Shown here piece after piece: positions 1 through 7,696 of a DNA stretch of 21,241 bases. The first letter of the stretch is position 1. Each line of letters begins with the position of its first letter. The notes beneath the pieces are model-generated. The model searched no databases, was not told the origin of the DNA, and saw only the letters and a program-made list of their open reading frames with translations. This stretch comes from JAYEKL01 sp034660995. GTDB taxonomy: Bacteria; Patescibacteriota; Minisyncoccia; JAHIHE01; JAGLIN01. The position numbers and the translations under genes are program-made. The stretch is taken from positions 1-21,241 of the forward strand of contig JAYEKL010000025.1 in assembly GCA_034660995.1 (NCBI GenBank). The letters run 5' to 3'.

Positions 1-13
1 TTTTAATACATGT

Positions 14-42
14 TTGACATAAATTAAAATATAAGTTACTAT
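14..42 (+). promoter_or_regulatory. Sigma70-type promoter of rpsP
   Basis: A perfect -35 TTGACA (14-19) is followed after 17 nt by TACTAT (37-42). The predicted transcription start is near 49, leaving a leader of about 30 nt before the rpsP ATG at 79. Start position and function are inferred from sequence only. Confidence 0.75.
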
Positions 43-78
43 ATTTTAGTATTGGTTTATAAGTTAAGAGCAAAAAAT

Positions 79-462
79 ATGTTAAGAATAAGATTAAGCC
101 GAGTAGGAAAGAAAAATAAAGCTCAATTCAGAGTGACTGTTGCTGATGGCAGAAGATCTCCAACTGGAAAATTTATTGAAATCTTAGGACACTACAACCC
201 GCATACAAAAGAGAAGGTATTTAATAACGATCGTATTGAATATTGGATTTCAAAGGGCGCAAAACCATCTCCAACTATCCACAATTTTTTAGTTGATGCT
301 AAAATTATAAAAGGAGAAAAAGTAAAATCGTGGAAACCAAAAAAGAAAGAAAAGGAGGAAGAAAAAAAACCTAAGACTGACGAGAAAAAAGAAGAAGTAA
401 AATCAGAAGAAAAAGAAGCTCCGAAAACAGAACCTGCTAAAAAAGAAAAAGAAATAAAATAA
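79..462 (+). CDS. rpsP: 30S ribosomal protein bS16
   Basis: bS16 is a small-subunit protein that binds 16S rRNA during early 30S assembly. The N-terminus MLRIRLSRVGKKNKAQFRV, followed by RRSPTGKFIEILGHYNP and the stretch DRIEYWISKGAKPSPTIHNF, is the classic bS16 sequence. The core ends near residue 85; the remaining ~40 residues are a low-complexity Lys/Glu tail (about 127 aa in total, against roughly 80-90 in many bacteria), an extension also seen in other lineages. A TTG codon at 52 is in frame, but the family starts at MLRIRL, so the ATG at 79 is chosen; the promoter at 14-42 would also put the transcription start almost on the TTG. The next gene, khpA, has its own promoter. trmD lies downstream, as in the usual rpsP-trmD cluster, but rimM is not seen between them. 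Confidence 0.96.
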   Translation: MLRIRLSRVGKKNKAQFRVTVADGRRSPTGKFIEILGHYNPHTKEKVFNNDRIEYWISKGAKPSPTIHNFLVDAKIIKGEKVKSWKPKKKEKEEEKKPKTDEKKEEVKSEEKEAPKTEPAKKEKEIK

Positions 463-466
463 TACA

Positions 467-494
467 TTGACAATATTTTTTACTGTTATATACT
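467..494 (+). promoter_or_regulatory. Sigma70-type promoter of the KH-domain gene
   Basis: TTGACA (467-472) and TATACT (489-494) are separated by 16 nt, starting only 5 nt after the rpsP stop codon. Transcription would start near 501 and leave a leader of about 130 nt before the preferred khpA start at 634. Confidence 0.75.
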
Positions 495-498
495 TAAT

Positions 499-597
499 AT
501 GTAGTTAATACTTGAAAAATAAAAGATAATGGTCGACAATCCGAATTAACTACGATAAATCAAATATTAAACTAATTAGTTAACTAATTCCAAGTAA
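499..597 (+). promoter_or_regulatory. Structured leader of the KH-domain gene
   Basis: The predicted leader has a 9-bp inverted repeat (GTAGTTAAT at 501-509, ATTAACTAC at 545-553) and a perfect 16-bp palindrome AATTAGTTAACTAATT at 574-589. The two share the TAGTTAA core, so alternative pairings are possible. An ATG directly followed by TAG lies at 499-504. Autoregulation by the KH protein or binding of a repressor to the palindrome are both possible; neither is shown. Confidence 0.35.
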
Positions 598-633
598 ATG
601 TATTTATTTGGAAGAAAAAGGAAAAAACAGAAT

Positions 634-960
634 ATGAATGAAACAACAGACAAAGACTTCGTAGACTTCGTAGTCAAATCAATCGTTGATCATCCAGATG
701 ATGTTCAAATTGAAAGAACAGTTGATGAAATGGGCGTTCTCATTTCTCTTAAGATTAATCCAGAAGATATGGGACAAATTATTGGTCGTCAAGGTTCAAC
801 TGCAAAATCTATTAGAACTCTCTTAAGAGTCATTGGAGCAAAAAACAATGCCCGAGTTAATTTCAAGATCATTGAACCAGAAGGATCAAACAGACCTCAA
901 AAACCTATTGCTACTACTACTGAAAATGTAGAAGATGTAGTTAACGACTTAAAGCTATAA
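634..960 (+). CDS. khpA: KH-domain RNA-binding protein (KhpA-like)
   Basis: KhpA proteins are small single-KH RNA-binding proteins encoded between rpsP and trmD/rimM in many bacteria; in Firmicutes they act with KhpB (EloR/Jag) and influence small RNAs and cell elongation. From the ATG at 634 the product is 108 aa. It opens with DFVDFVVKSIVDHPDDVQIE, then has the KH nucleic-acid-binding loop IIGRQG (GRQG, residues 51-54) followed by the helix STAKSIRTLLR. The C-terminal ~20 residues are an acidic, Thr-rich tail beyond the usual length. An in-frame ATG at 598 would add MYLFGRKRKKQN, which does not belong to the family; an AAAAGG-like ribosome site precedes 634 and nothing similar precedes 598. 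A clear terminator follows the gene, so it is probably a one-gene transcript. Confidence 0.88.
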   Translation: MNETTDKDFVDFVVKSIVDHPDDVQIERTVDEMGVLISLKINPEDMGQIIGRQGSTAKSIRTLLRVIGAKNNARVNFKIIEPEGSNRPQKPIATTTENVEDVVNDLKL

Positions 961-982
961 CTTGTTATAGATTTACAATATA

Positions 983-1019
983 AAAAAACCATGCTACTTT
1001 TAAATAGCATGGTTTTTTG
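983..1019 (+). terminator. Intrinsic terminator after khpA
   Basis: A 14-bp perfect stem runs from 983-996 (AAAAAACCATGCTA) to 1005-1018 with an 8-nt loop and ends in a T run. The A-tract on the upstream side would let it work in both directions. It separates khpA from trmD transcription. Confidence 0.9.
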
Positions 1020-1022
1020 TTT

Positions 1023-1066
1023 GAAATTCCCAGCCTTAGGCTGGTCCGCCTTGGGCGGGGAAATTC
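1023..1066. repeat. Double-hairpin palindromic repeat
   Basis: Two adjacent hairpins, CCAGCC-TTA-GGCTGG (30-44 of this block, 1030-1044) and CCGCC-TTG-GGCGG (1046-1058), lie inside a GAAATTCC...GGAAATTC frame. The GC-rich composition differs sharply from the surroundings, as expected of a dispersed palindromic repeat. No second copy is seen in this window. Confidence 0.55.
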
Positions 1067-1085
1067 AATATTCTAATTAAAATAT

Positions 1086-1202
1086 ATGATAAAAAGAAGA
1101 GAAATAACAATCGGCGAAAAAGAAAAAGGAAGTTCAAAGACTTTAAAGTCGGAAGCGCCTAAAAAAATCATCAATTTAGCAATAAAATTATATGCAATTT
1201 GA
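1086..1202 (+). CDS. Possible 38-aa small ORF overlapping the trmD start
   Basis: An ORF of 38 codons starts at ATG 1086 and ends in TGA at 1200-1202, overlapping the first 11 nt of trmD. The product is Lys-rich (begins MIKRREITIGEKEKG, ends INLAIKLYAI). The overlap would allow translational coupling to trmD. Against it: no ribosome-binding site, no recognised family, and TGA is not used by any other gene in the window. It could equally be plain leader sequence. Confidence 0.25.
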   Translation: MIKRREITIGEKEKGSSKTLKSEAPKKIINLAIKLYAI

Positions 1203-1908
1203 TATTATTACGATTTTCCCAAAAATGTTTGATTCGTATTTTAACGAAAGTATTTTAGCGCGAGCGCAAAAGAACAAGCTTACTAAAATTAATGTTCACG
1301 ATTTAAGAAAATATACAACCGATAAACATAAAACAGTTGATGATACTCCTTACGGCGGGGGAGCAGGAATGGTATTTAAAATAGAACCGATTTATAAAGC
1401 GTTAGTGAAAATTATTGGTAAAAGCAAATTAAAGTATTTTAGAAAAGGAATTAGGAATAAAAATAATAAAACTAAAATTATCTTATTATCCGCCAAAGGA
1501 AAAAAATTCGATCAAGAGACAGCAAAAAGATTATCTAAATTAGATAAAATAATTTTGATTTGCGGAAGATACGAAGGAGTTGATGAACGAGTAGCAAAAT
1601 ATTTAACAGATGAAGAAATCTCTATTGGTGATTATATTTTAACAGGTGGCGAAATTCCAGCAATGATTATTGTAGATTCTGTGTCAAGATTAATTGAAGG
1701 AGTAGTTGGAAACAAGGAATCCATAAAAGAAGAATCATTCTCAAAAAAAGACTACTTAGAATATTCACATTACACTAAACCAGATATCTTTTCTCCAGAC
1801 AAAAAAACAAACTTGGGCGTACCCAAGGTCTTGTTAGGCGGAAATCATAAAAAAATTAAAGAATGGAAAGAAAAACATTCGCAAAAAAGACAATTACACA
1901 AAGATTAA
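1192..1908 (+). CDS. trmD: tRNA (guanine-N1)-methyltransferase
   Basis: TrmD transfers a methyl group from SAM to N1 of G37 in tRNAs that read CNN and some other codons, preventing +1 frameshifting; it is a trefoil-knot (SPOUT) homodimer. The 238-aa protein has the family motifs in order: FDIITIFPKMF at the N-terminus, YGGGAGMVFK (54-63), LLSAKGKKFDQ (98-108), ICGRYEGVDERV (123-134), the SAM-binding knot loop ISIGDYILTGGE (143-154), and the C-terminal HYTKPDIF and VPKVLLGGNHKKIKEW. Length matches the family (about 230-255 aa). No Shine-Dalgarno sequence precedes the ATG. The stop codon is 3 nt from the stop of the converging gpmI, with no terminator between them. Confidence 0.97.
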   Translation: MQFDIITIFPKMFDSYFNESILARAQKNKLTKINVHDLRKYTTDKHKTVDDTPYGGGAGMVFKIEPIYKALVKIIGKSKLKYFRKGIRNKNNKTKIILLSAKGKKFDQETAKRLSKLDKIILICGRYEGVDERVAKYLTDEEISIGDYILTGGEIPAMIIVDSVSRLIEGVVGNKESIKEESFSKKDYLEYSHYTKPDIFSPDKKTNLGVPKVLLGGNHKKIKEWKEKHSQKRQLHKD

Positions 1909-1911
1909 AAT

Positions 1912-3492
1912 TTATGATTCTTTCTGTAAACTATCCAATAAACTTATTCCTGTCATATCCTGTGGTTTTTCAATACCTAGAATATCTAAAATCGTTGGCG
2001 CAACATCAACAAGCATTCCTCCAGCTTCTATAGATAGTTCACTTTCCTTTGGTTTATCAAATTTGTTTTCGTTATTTATCATTATAAATGGAACAGGGTT
2101 TGTCGTGTGTTCGGTAATCTTTTCTCCAGTTTTTAAATCAAACATTCTTTCTGCATTACCATGATCCGCCGTTATCAGAAGAGTTGCGTTATTGTTTAAT
2201 ACTGCTTCATATAATCTTCCTAAGCACTTGTCGAGAAATTCTACCGCGCTTACAGCTGCTTCAAAATTTCCAGTATGACCAACCATATCAGCATTTGCAT
2301 AATTTATCAAAATAAAATCAAACTGATCACTCGCTATTCCCTGAACAACTTGATCAGTAATCATCTCTGCGCTCATCTCTGGAGTTTGATCATATTCCGC
2401 AACTGATGGGGATGGGATAAGTACTCTAAATTCGTTTGGGAATGGTTCTTCTTTTCCTCCATTAAAAAAATAGGTTACATGGGCATATTTTTCAGTTTCA
2501 GCAATTCTTAACTGCTTTGCTCCAGCCTCATTTAATATTCTTCCAAGTGGATATTCTATATTTTCAGGAGGAAAAACTACACTTGCATCAAGCCCTTCTT
2601 CATATTCCATCATTGTTGTAAATTTAACATTTAGTAACTTTCCACCCCTGTCAAAACCTTTGAAATCGTCAACAACAAACGATTTTGTTATCTGCCTAGC
2701 TCTATCTTCTCTAATATTAAAAAATATCACCGCGTCATTCTCCTTAATAGATCTAGCATTATTATCTTCATCTACGATAAGTGTTGGTTTGATAAACTCA
2801 TCCGTAATATCATTTCCATAACTTTTTTTTAGAGCTTGTATTGCATCATTTTCTTTATTACCGACAGCATTCACAAGACAATAATAAGCCGACTTTGTTC
2901 TGTCCCAATTTTTATTACGATCCATTGCATAATACCTTCCAATTATGCTTGTAATCCTACCAGGCCAGCCTTCTTCTTTTATATTTTTCTGTAAATCAGC
3001 TACAAAACCTACAGCAGATTCTGGATTTGTATCTCTTCCATCGGTAAAAAGATGGATACAGACTTTATTGTTCTCAATTTTATTTAGTTTTAAAAACTCT
3101 AACACAGCATATAAATGGTCAGAGTGACTATGGACTCCACCATCACCGATTAACCCCATTACATGTACGGTTGAATTGTTTTTTATAGCATGATTTGCTG
3201 TTTCCATTAAAACTCTATTCTCAAAAAAACTTCTATCTTGAATAGAAAGAGAGACCTTTGGAAGATTTTGATATAATATTTTTCCAGCTCCCAAAATCAT
3301 ATGTCCAACTTCGGAATTTCCCATTTCTCCCCAAGGCAAACCAACTGCCATGCCTGATGCTTGTAAAACTGTACTTGGATAAAAACTTATAAATTTATCT
3401 ATGTTCGGAGTTGAAGCGCTAGCTATTGCATTCCCACTTGCCTCATTACTTATTCCCCATCCGTCTAAAACTACTAATATAATTTTCTTCAT
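1912..3492 (-). CDS. gpmI: 2,3-bisphosphoglycerate-independent phosphoglycerate mutase
   Basis: GpmI interconverts 3- and 2-phosphoglycerate in lower glycolysis, using two manganese ions and a phosphoserine intermediate. The 526-aa product begins KKIILVVLDGWGIS (metal-binding Asp10) and has the catalytic serine in MGNSEVGH (Ser60). Further motifs are GDGGVHSHSDHLYA, DGRDTNPESA, GRYYAMDRNKNWDRT, NIREDRARQITKS, NYANADMVGHTGN and TADHGNAERM, which supply the phosphate and metal ligands of the alkaline phosphatase superfamily. Length is normal (about 510-550 aa). It is read from the minus strand, divergent from the HD-domain gene and convergent with trmD. The promoter at 3533-3562 lies just upstream. 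Confidence 0.97.
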   Translation of the reverse strand: MKKIILVVLDGWGISNEASGNAIASASTPNIDKFISFYPSTVLQASGMAVGLPWGEMGNSEVGHMILGAGKILYQNLPKVSLSIQDRSFFENRVLMETANHAIKNNSTVHVMGLIGDGGVHSHSDHLYAVLEFLKLNKIENNKVCIHLFTDGRDTNPESAVGFVADLQKNIKEEGWPGRITSIIGRYYAMDRNKNWDRTKSAYYCLVNAVGNKENDAIQALKKSYGNDITDEFIKPTLIVDEDNNARSIKENDAVIFFNIREDRARQITKSFVVDDFKGFDRGGKLLNVKFTTMMEYEEGLDASVVFPPENIEYPLGRILNEAGAKQLRIAETEKYAHVTYFFNGGKEEPFPNEFRVLIPSPSVAEYDQTPEMSAEMITDQVVQGIASDQFDFILINYANADMVGHTGNFEAAVSAVEFLDKCLGRLYEAVLNNNATLLITADHGNAERMFDLKTGEKITEHTTNPVPFIMINNENKFDKPKESELSIEAGGMLVDVAPTILDILGIEKPQDMTGISLLDSLQKES

Positions 3493-3532
3493 TCTTTATG
3501 ATTAGTTTTTAGTTAATCTTTAATACTTTCAA

Positions 3533-3562
3533 AGTATACCATTTATTCATATTTTTGAACAA
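3533..3562 (-). promoter_or_regulatory. Promoter of gpmI
   Basis: On the minus strand TTGTTC (3562-3557) and TATACT (3538-3533) are 18 nt apart, giving a leader of about 35 nt to the gpmI ATG. No equally good promoter is visible for the divergent HD gene. Confidence 0.55.
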
Positions 3563-3628
3563 TTATTATTGCTCTACTTAATAAAATAGAAGTTCTCAAA
3601 TTTTTTCAATATAATAATAAAAAAAACA

Positions 3629-4156
3629 ATGAATCAATATTTTAAATTATTAAAAAAATATTCCACAACTAAAAAACATTATGAAATTATTCTAAATCAC
3701 AGTCTTTTAGTACTTAGTAAAAGTATAGATATTATAGCCAAAAAAGAACTTTGCAACGACATTGATTTTGATTTAGTTGTGTCTGGCTCACTACTTCATG
3801 ATATTGGCGCTTGTAGGTTTATGGAAAATTTTGACAAGCCTCAAAAAGATTATTTAAAACATGGAATTATTGGCGGAGAAATTCTTAGAAGAGAAGATTT
3901 AAATGAAGAGGCTCTTATAGCTGAAAGACATATAGGGTCGGGACTTTCTAAAAAATATATTGAGGAAAATAATTTGCCATTACCTCATAGAGACTTTTTG
4001 CCCATTACACTAGAGCAAAAATTAGTTTGTTATGCTGATAAATTTCATAGTAAAAGTGACAAAAAAGATAATTTAAAAAGCATAAAGAAAGAAATGGAAG
4101 GATTTGGAAAGGAGCCTTTTGGAAGATTTTTAGAGTTGGAAAAATTGTTTGGTTAA
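3629..4156 (+). CDS. HD-domain phosphohydrolase family protein
   Basis: The 175-aa protein has the metal-binding pattern of the HD superfamily: His24 (NHSLLV), His57-Asp58 in LLHDIGA, His78 (KHGIIGGEIL), His101 (ERHIGSG) and Asp137 (VCYADKF). These proteins hydrolyse phosphomonoester or phosphodiester bonds in nucleotides. The pattern and length resemble the small stand-alone TIGR00295-like HD proteins, whose substrate is unknown. No second domain, signal peptide or membrane segment is visible. It is divergent from gpmI and is followed by a 120-bp non-coding stretch with a palindrome. The specific substrate cannot be given. Confidence 0.82.
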   Translation: MNQYFKLLKKYSTTKKHYEIILNHSLLVLSKSIDIIAKKELCNDIDFDLVVSGSLLHDIGACRFMENFDKPQKDYLKHGIIGGEILRREDLNEEALIAERHIGSGLSKKYIEENNLPLPHRDFLPITLEQKLVCYADKFHSKSDKKDNLKSIKKEMEGFGKEPFGRFLELEKLFG

Positions 4157-4192
4157 TGAATTAGGTTTTACAAACACAGACACTAACACTAG

Positions 4193-4256
4193 CATCGTAG
4201 GAACAAGGCAGTGCCTCGTCTCTACAAAATATAAAAATTGAAATTCCTATACGATG
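4193..4256. repeat. Nested palindromic repeat (GTAGG...CCTAC type)
   Basis: An imperfect 29-nt palindrome (GTAGGAACAAGGCA at 4197-4210, matched by its complement up to 4225) sits inside a wider inverted repeat, CATCGTAGG (4193-4201) with CCTATACGATG (4246-4256). There is no T run, so it is not a clear terminator. It resembles the palindrome at 17985-18011, which has similar GTA.GAACA ends. A dispersed repeat is the best guess. Confidence 0.5.
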
Positions 4257-4278
4257 AATTATTTTGGACTATAAAAAT

Positions 4279-5640
4279 TTAAGAAGATAATAAAAATCCG
4301 TCTTCTTCCATAAATTTTAGAACGTTTATCACAGAATAAGAAGCTCTAGTAATTCCCATACTTCTCATATCCGTATCAGTTCCAACAAGATATAATCCCT
4401 TAATTGGCGACCTAGAAGATGGAAACTTTACACCTATCGTTACTGCAGCTTTTTCTGGAATTGTAACTTGTATATGTTCAAATTCAATACAATTTTTTAT
4501 ACTTGGTATAGCCTTAAAAATAGTATTTTTTAACTTGTCTACTTTTTTGCTAGAATCCTCATTCTCAATAAACGTTGTAAATCCAATAAGTTGTTTGTTT
4601 TTTGGAGCAAGATAAGAATCAAAATTTGAAACAGGGACTGCCCAATAAGGAATATCTGTATCAAAATATACTTCTGATCCAATATATGAAATTTCTGGCA
4701 ATTTCTTCTTTAATCCAAGCCAAAGTGTTAAGCTTTTGGTTTGTTTTAATTTTGAAAGTTCAGCTCTATACCTCTTGTCCAAGCTGTCTGTTAAATTTGG
4801 AAGATCTTTCATAAATCCCGAATAGACTATAATATCTGAATGATAAATATTTTTGTTAGTTTTTACTCCTTTAATTGTATTATTTTCAATAATAAATTTA
4901 ACTACTTTTTCATTTAGCTTAAAAACCGCTTTATTTTTTGGTATTGAGTTTAAAGCGCAATCAGTTATGCTTTGAATTCCGCCAAGAGGATATCCTTGTG
5001 ATGAATAATTATGTTTTGCAAATTTAATGAATTTTTTTAAATGTCCCTTTTTACCATTATTATTTTCATCTATATATCCAGATCCGCCCAACACTCTCCA
5101 AGTCGGAGTTTCCTTCATTGATTTTCCACTTAGAAAATATGAAGTTGTATTAATAAGTTTCAATGTTTTTTCTGATGGGCGATATTTTTTTATATAATCA
5201 TAAATACTTTTTTCAAGAACAGATTTATTAAGAGAAGAATTTGCCACTGCATCAATCATCGCGCTAGACATAAGAATTCTTTCCTTTCTAGGGAGTATAT
5301 CAAAATAGGCAAACTGTACTAATGTCAATGGAAACTCTTGCAACTTTTTGTGATCACGAACATAATATGTATTTACTGGAAAAAATCTTGGGACTACTGT
5401 AAAATATTTTTTAATTATCTCTCTCAATGGCCCGTTTAAAAGATTTGTAATCGCATGAGGACCAGTATCAATATGATATCCATCAACTTCATAAGTGCGA
5501 CAATTACCACCAACAACATTATCTTTTTCAATAACAAGAACATTTTTCCCTTCTCTAGAAAGAGCTAAGGAAGTTAAAATTCCGCTTATTCCTCCACCAA
5601 CAACTATAGCATCAAATTTTGTTTCTTTTTGTTTCTTCAT
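4279..5640 (-). CDS. FAD-dependent oxidoreductase, phytoene desaturase/amine oxidase type
   Basis: The 453-aa product starts with an FAD-binding Rossmann fold: FDAIVVGGGISGILTSLAL (GGGISG, residues 15-20), the acidic end of strand 2 VLVIEKD (Glu38), and the family motif VGGNCRTYEVDGYHIDTGPH. The C-terminal flavin motif is LYLVGTDTDMRSMGITRASYSV. This arrangement is shared by carotenoid desaturases and isomerases (CrtI/CrtISO/COG1233) and by flavin amine oxidases. No carotenoid or quinone genes are nearby, so the substrate is open. No membrane helix beyond the hydrophobic Rossmann strand is seen. It is a single minus-strand gene flanked by palindromes on both sides. Confidence 0.82.
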   Translation of the reverse strand: MKKQKETKFDAIVVGGGISGILTSLALSREGKNVLVIEKDNVVGGNCRTYEVDGYHIDTGPHAITNLLNGPLREIIKKYFTVVPRFFPVNTYYVRDHKKLQEFPLTLVQFAYFDILPRKERILMSSAMIDAVANSSLNKSVLEKSIYDYIKKYRPSEKTLKLINTTSYFLSGKSMKETPTWRVLGGSGYIDENNNGKKGHLKKFIKFAKHNYSSQGYPLGGIQSITDCALNSIPKNKAVFKLNEKVVKFIIENNTIKGVKTNKNIYHSDIIVYSGFMKDLPNLTDSLDKRYRAELSKLKQTKSLTLWLGLKKKLPEISYIGSEVYFDTDIPYWAVPVSNFDSYLAPKNKQLIGFTTFIENEDSSKKVDKLKNTIFKAIPSIKNCIEFEHIQVTIPEKAAVTIGVKFPSSRSPIKGLYLVGTDTDMRSMGITRASYSVINVLKFMEEDGFLLSS

Positions 5641-5672
5641 AGATATTTTACACTAATTTAATAATGTGACTT

Positions 5673-5705
5673 AAGGACAGTCCTTTTTTAAAAAGGACTG
5701 TCCTT
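5673..5705. repeat. REPIN-like perfect palindrome
   Basis: A perfect 33-nt palindrome consists of AAGGACAGTCCTT (5673-5685) and its inverse AAGGACTGTCCTT (5693-5705), joined by a T/A tract. Each half is itself a hairpin with AAGGAC/GTCCTT arms. The same pair recurs at 9781-9833 with a longer spacer. Two inverted REP units are the hallmark of REPINs, which are mobilised by RAYT (Y1 transposase-like) proteins; none is encoded in this window. On the minus strand it lies 33 bp upstream of the oxidoreductase start. Confidence 0.7.
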
Positions 5706-5745
5706 GGCTCGCTACCTCAAGTACTTTTATTATAACACAAATAAT

Positions 5746-5808
5746 AATATTGTTCGACTTTATGGAGTACTATACGCGTATTACTTCTCCATAAGGTTGA
5801 AGAATATT
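5746..5808. repeat. 63-bp palindromic direct repeat, copy A
   Basis: This block matches 5983-6045 at 60 of 63 positions. It is an imperfect palindrome: the left arm AATATTGTTCGACTTTATGG (5746-5765) pairs with the right arm CTCCATAAGGTTGAAGAATA up to 5808, with ACTATACGCGTATTAC in the loop. No protein is plausible here; the ORFs crossing it are by-products of the symmetry. Confidence 0.7.
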
Positions 5809-5830
5809 AAGTGGGGTGTTATGCGCCCTG

Positions 5831-5970
5831 TTGGCTCCATAGTCTCCTTAGAGCTGTGGAGCCTAAATGCAGGATTTTTTCAAATCTCTTTTTACAAAGT
5901 TTGAAATCACAATAGGCTCCACAGCCCGGAGCCTGCCCCGCACTGCGATGCGGGGGGACTATGGAGCCAA
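5831..5970. mobile_element. 140-bp nested fold-back element
   Basis: Perfect 14-bp terminal inverted repeats TTGGCTCCATAGTC (5831-5844) and GACTATGGAGCCAA (5957-5970) enclose a second perfect 12-bp pair, CTGTGGAGCCTA (5854-5865) and its complement (5913-5924). A GC-rich hairpin CCCCGC/GCGGGG lies at 5936-5955. The block is more GC-rich than its flanks and sits between two direct copies of a 63-bp palindrome. It has the shape of a small non-autonomous fold-back element. No target duplication was found. Confidence 0.6.
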
Positions 5971-5982
5971 CGATATTCAACA

Positions 5983-6045
5983 AATATTGTTCGACTTTAT
6001 GGAGAACTATACGCGTATTACTTCTCCACAAGGTCGAAGAATATT
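5983..6045. repeat. 63-bp palindromic direct repeat, copy B
   Basis: Second copy of the 5746-5808 palindrome, offset by 237 bp. The three differences are T to A in the loop edge and two T to C changes in the right arm; one of them (GGTTGAA to GGTCGAA) turns a G-T pair of copy A into G-C. A fragment TTGAAGAATATT recurs once more at about 6051-6062. Confidence 0.7.
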
Positions 6046-6097
6046 GTGGATTGAAGAATATTAAAAGGCTATTGTGAATTAATTTAGATAATAATAT

Positions 6098-6127
6098 TTG
6101 ACCAAAGTACAATTATAAATGTATAAT
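6098..6127 (+). promoter_or_regulatory. Promoter of the spermidine synthase-like gene
   Basis: TTGACC (6098-6103) and TATAAT (6122-6127) are 18 nt apart, 38 nt upstream of the GTG start at 6165. Confidence 0.65.
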
Positions 6128-6164
6128 GGGTGTGAAGTTTATTAAATAATATAACAAACAAACC

Positions 6165-7679
6165 GTGAAAGAAATACCAATAAAAAAACTTTATCTAATT
6201 GTTTTTTCAACTGGAGCTATAATCATGATTTTAGAATTAATTGGCTCTAGAATTCTTGCCCCAACATTGGGTACTTCCATTTTTATCTGGACTAGTTTAA
6301 TAGGAATAATTCTTGGCGCAATGAGTCTAGGATATTTTCTAGGAGGAAAATTAGCAGATCGAAATCCAAGCGCTGAGATATTTTCCATTATTATTTTTGT
6401 TTCTGGAGTATTTATATTTCTTATAATTATAATCAAAACATCTGTTCTTGAATTTAGCGTTTTTTTGGGAATGAAAAACGGAGCAATTTTTTCAGCCATA
6501 ATTCTTTTTGCCATACCGGCAGTATTATTAGGAACTATTTCTCCATTTGCCGCAAGAATGGCAATGAAAGAAGTTAAAAGCTCAGGAAAAACTATGGGAA
6601 ATTTATACGCTATTTCTACTTTTGGAAGCATAGTTGGTACCTTTCTGGCAGGATTTTATCTGATTCCAAATCTCGGAAGCACTAATATATTATATGCCTT
6701 AGCGTTCTTGCTATTTTTTATTTCTGTTTTTAGCTACTACGATAAAACCAGAATAATAAAAATGGTTGCTATTTTTCTTTTTCTTTTTGGCTTTTCCTTA
6801 ACTGTAAACGCGATAGAGAAAAAAAATCTTATCGCCAATGAAAACAGCGTTTACAGTAATATTAGAGTTTATGACAGAGAAGATGATGATGGAAAAATGG
6901 TAAGAATAATGGCAGTTAAAAGTTTTTTTGACTCTGGAATGTTTTTAGACTCCGAAGATCTGGTTTTTGGTTATTCAAAATATTATAGATTGGACAAAGT
7001 TTTTAAACAAAACATTAAAAAGACCGTTTTATTCGGAGGGGCAGCTTATTCAGTCCCAAAAGATTTTTTACGCAGAAATAAAGAGGGGACAATGGATGTT
7101 GTAGAAATTGACCCGAAAACAACGGAATTAGCTGAAAAATATTTTCGCCTAAATACAAATAACGAAAGACTGCATATTTATCACGAAGATGCTAGAATCT
7201 TTTTAAACAGAACAGAAAGAGAAGACACAAACAAATATGATGTTGTCTATAATGACGCATTTAGTTCGTCCTGCTCGATCCCTTTTCACTTAACTACTAC
7301 TGAGGCTATTGAGAAAATTTACAATATCTTAAATGATGATGGTATTTATATAATGAATTCTGTTTCCTCAATTTCAGGAGAGAAATCTAACTTTTTCAGA
7401 GCAGAATACAAAACTATTAACGAAAAATTTGAAAATGTTTTTATATTTCCAATGTCAAGCACTGACGAAAGCACAGCAGAAAATGCTCAAAATATAATGA
7501 TTATAGCAACAAAACAAAAAATTGACATTAATAATATTTTAGAAAATAATAAGAAAGGAGAAATGGGAGAACTTCTTGAACAATACTATCAGTATAAAAT
7601 AAAAATTGACGACATAAATATTTTGACGGATGACTTTGCTCCAGTCAATCACTATACTTCTAAACTTTGTGTGTTTTAA
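6165..7679 (+). CDS. Membrane-anchored spermidine synthase-like protein (fused transporter-like/aminopropyltransferase)
   Basis: The 504-aa protein has two halves. Residues 1-215 contain about seven hydrophobic helices with transporter-like motifs (ILELIGSRILAPTLG, MSLGYFLGGKLADR, ISPFAARM, GNLYAISTFGSIVGTFLAGF). Residues ~285-430 form a spermidine synthase-type Rossmann fold: TVLFGGAAYSVPKDFL (287-302, the SAM-loop region, with GGAAY in place of GGGDG), VVEIDPKTTELAEKYF (312-327, Glu314), HEDARIFL (340-347) and YDVVYNDAFSS (358-368). This matches the widespread fused MFS/spermidine synthase family. Because the canonical loop is altered, aminopropyl transfer from decarboxylated SAM is not certain. 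The start is GTG 6165; the next Met is at residue 21, within the first helix. The DNPH1-like gene begins 17 nt downstream, probably in the same operon. Confidence 0.85.
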   Translation: MKEIPIKKLYLIVFSTGAIIMILELIGSRILAPTLGTSIFIWTSLIGIILGAMSLGYFLGGKLADRNPSAEIFSIIIFVSGVFIFLIIIIKTSVLEFSVFLGMKNGAIFSAIILFAIPAVLLGTISPFAARMAMKEVKSSGKTMGNLYAISTFGSIVGTFLAGFYLIPNLGSTNILYALAFLLFFISVFSYYDKTRIIKMVAIFLFLFGFSLTVNAIEKKNLIANENSVYSNIRVYDREDDDGKMVRIMAVKSFFDSGMFLDSEDLVFGYSKYYRLDKVFKQNIKKTVLFGGAAYSVPKDFLRRNKEGTMDVVEIDPKTTELAEKYFRLNTNNERLHIYHEDARIFLNRTEREDTNKYDVVYNDAFSSSCSIPFHLTTTEAIEKIYNILNDDGIYIMNSVSSISGEKSNFFRAEYKTINEKFENVFIFPMSSTDESTAENAQNIMIIATKQKIDINNILENNKKGEMGELLEQYYQYKIKIDDINILTDDFAPVNHYTSKLCVF

Positions 7680-7696
7680 TTTATAAATAAAAAAAA

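Noticed and set aside
192..473. 93-codon minus-strand ORF, Ser/Phe-rich
   Set aside because: It is the antisense of the Lys/Glu-rich rpsP tail; the same applies to the Phe/Ser-rich antisense frames over nusA, ABC-F and tig.
598..633. Upstream in-frame ATG for khpA
   Set aside because: It adds a basic 12-residue stretch absent from the family and lacks a ribosome-binding site; 634 is better.
5704..6112. Overlapping ORFs on both strands between the oxidoreductase and the membrane synthase gene
   Set aside because: They run through nested palindromes and direct repeats; the open frames come from the DNA symmetry and the products resemble nothing known.
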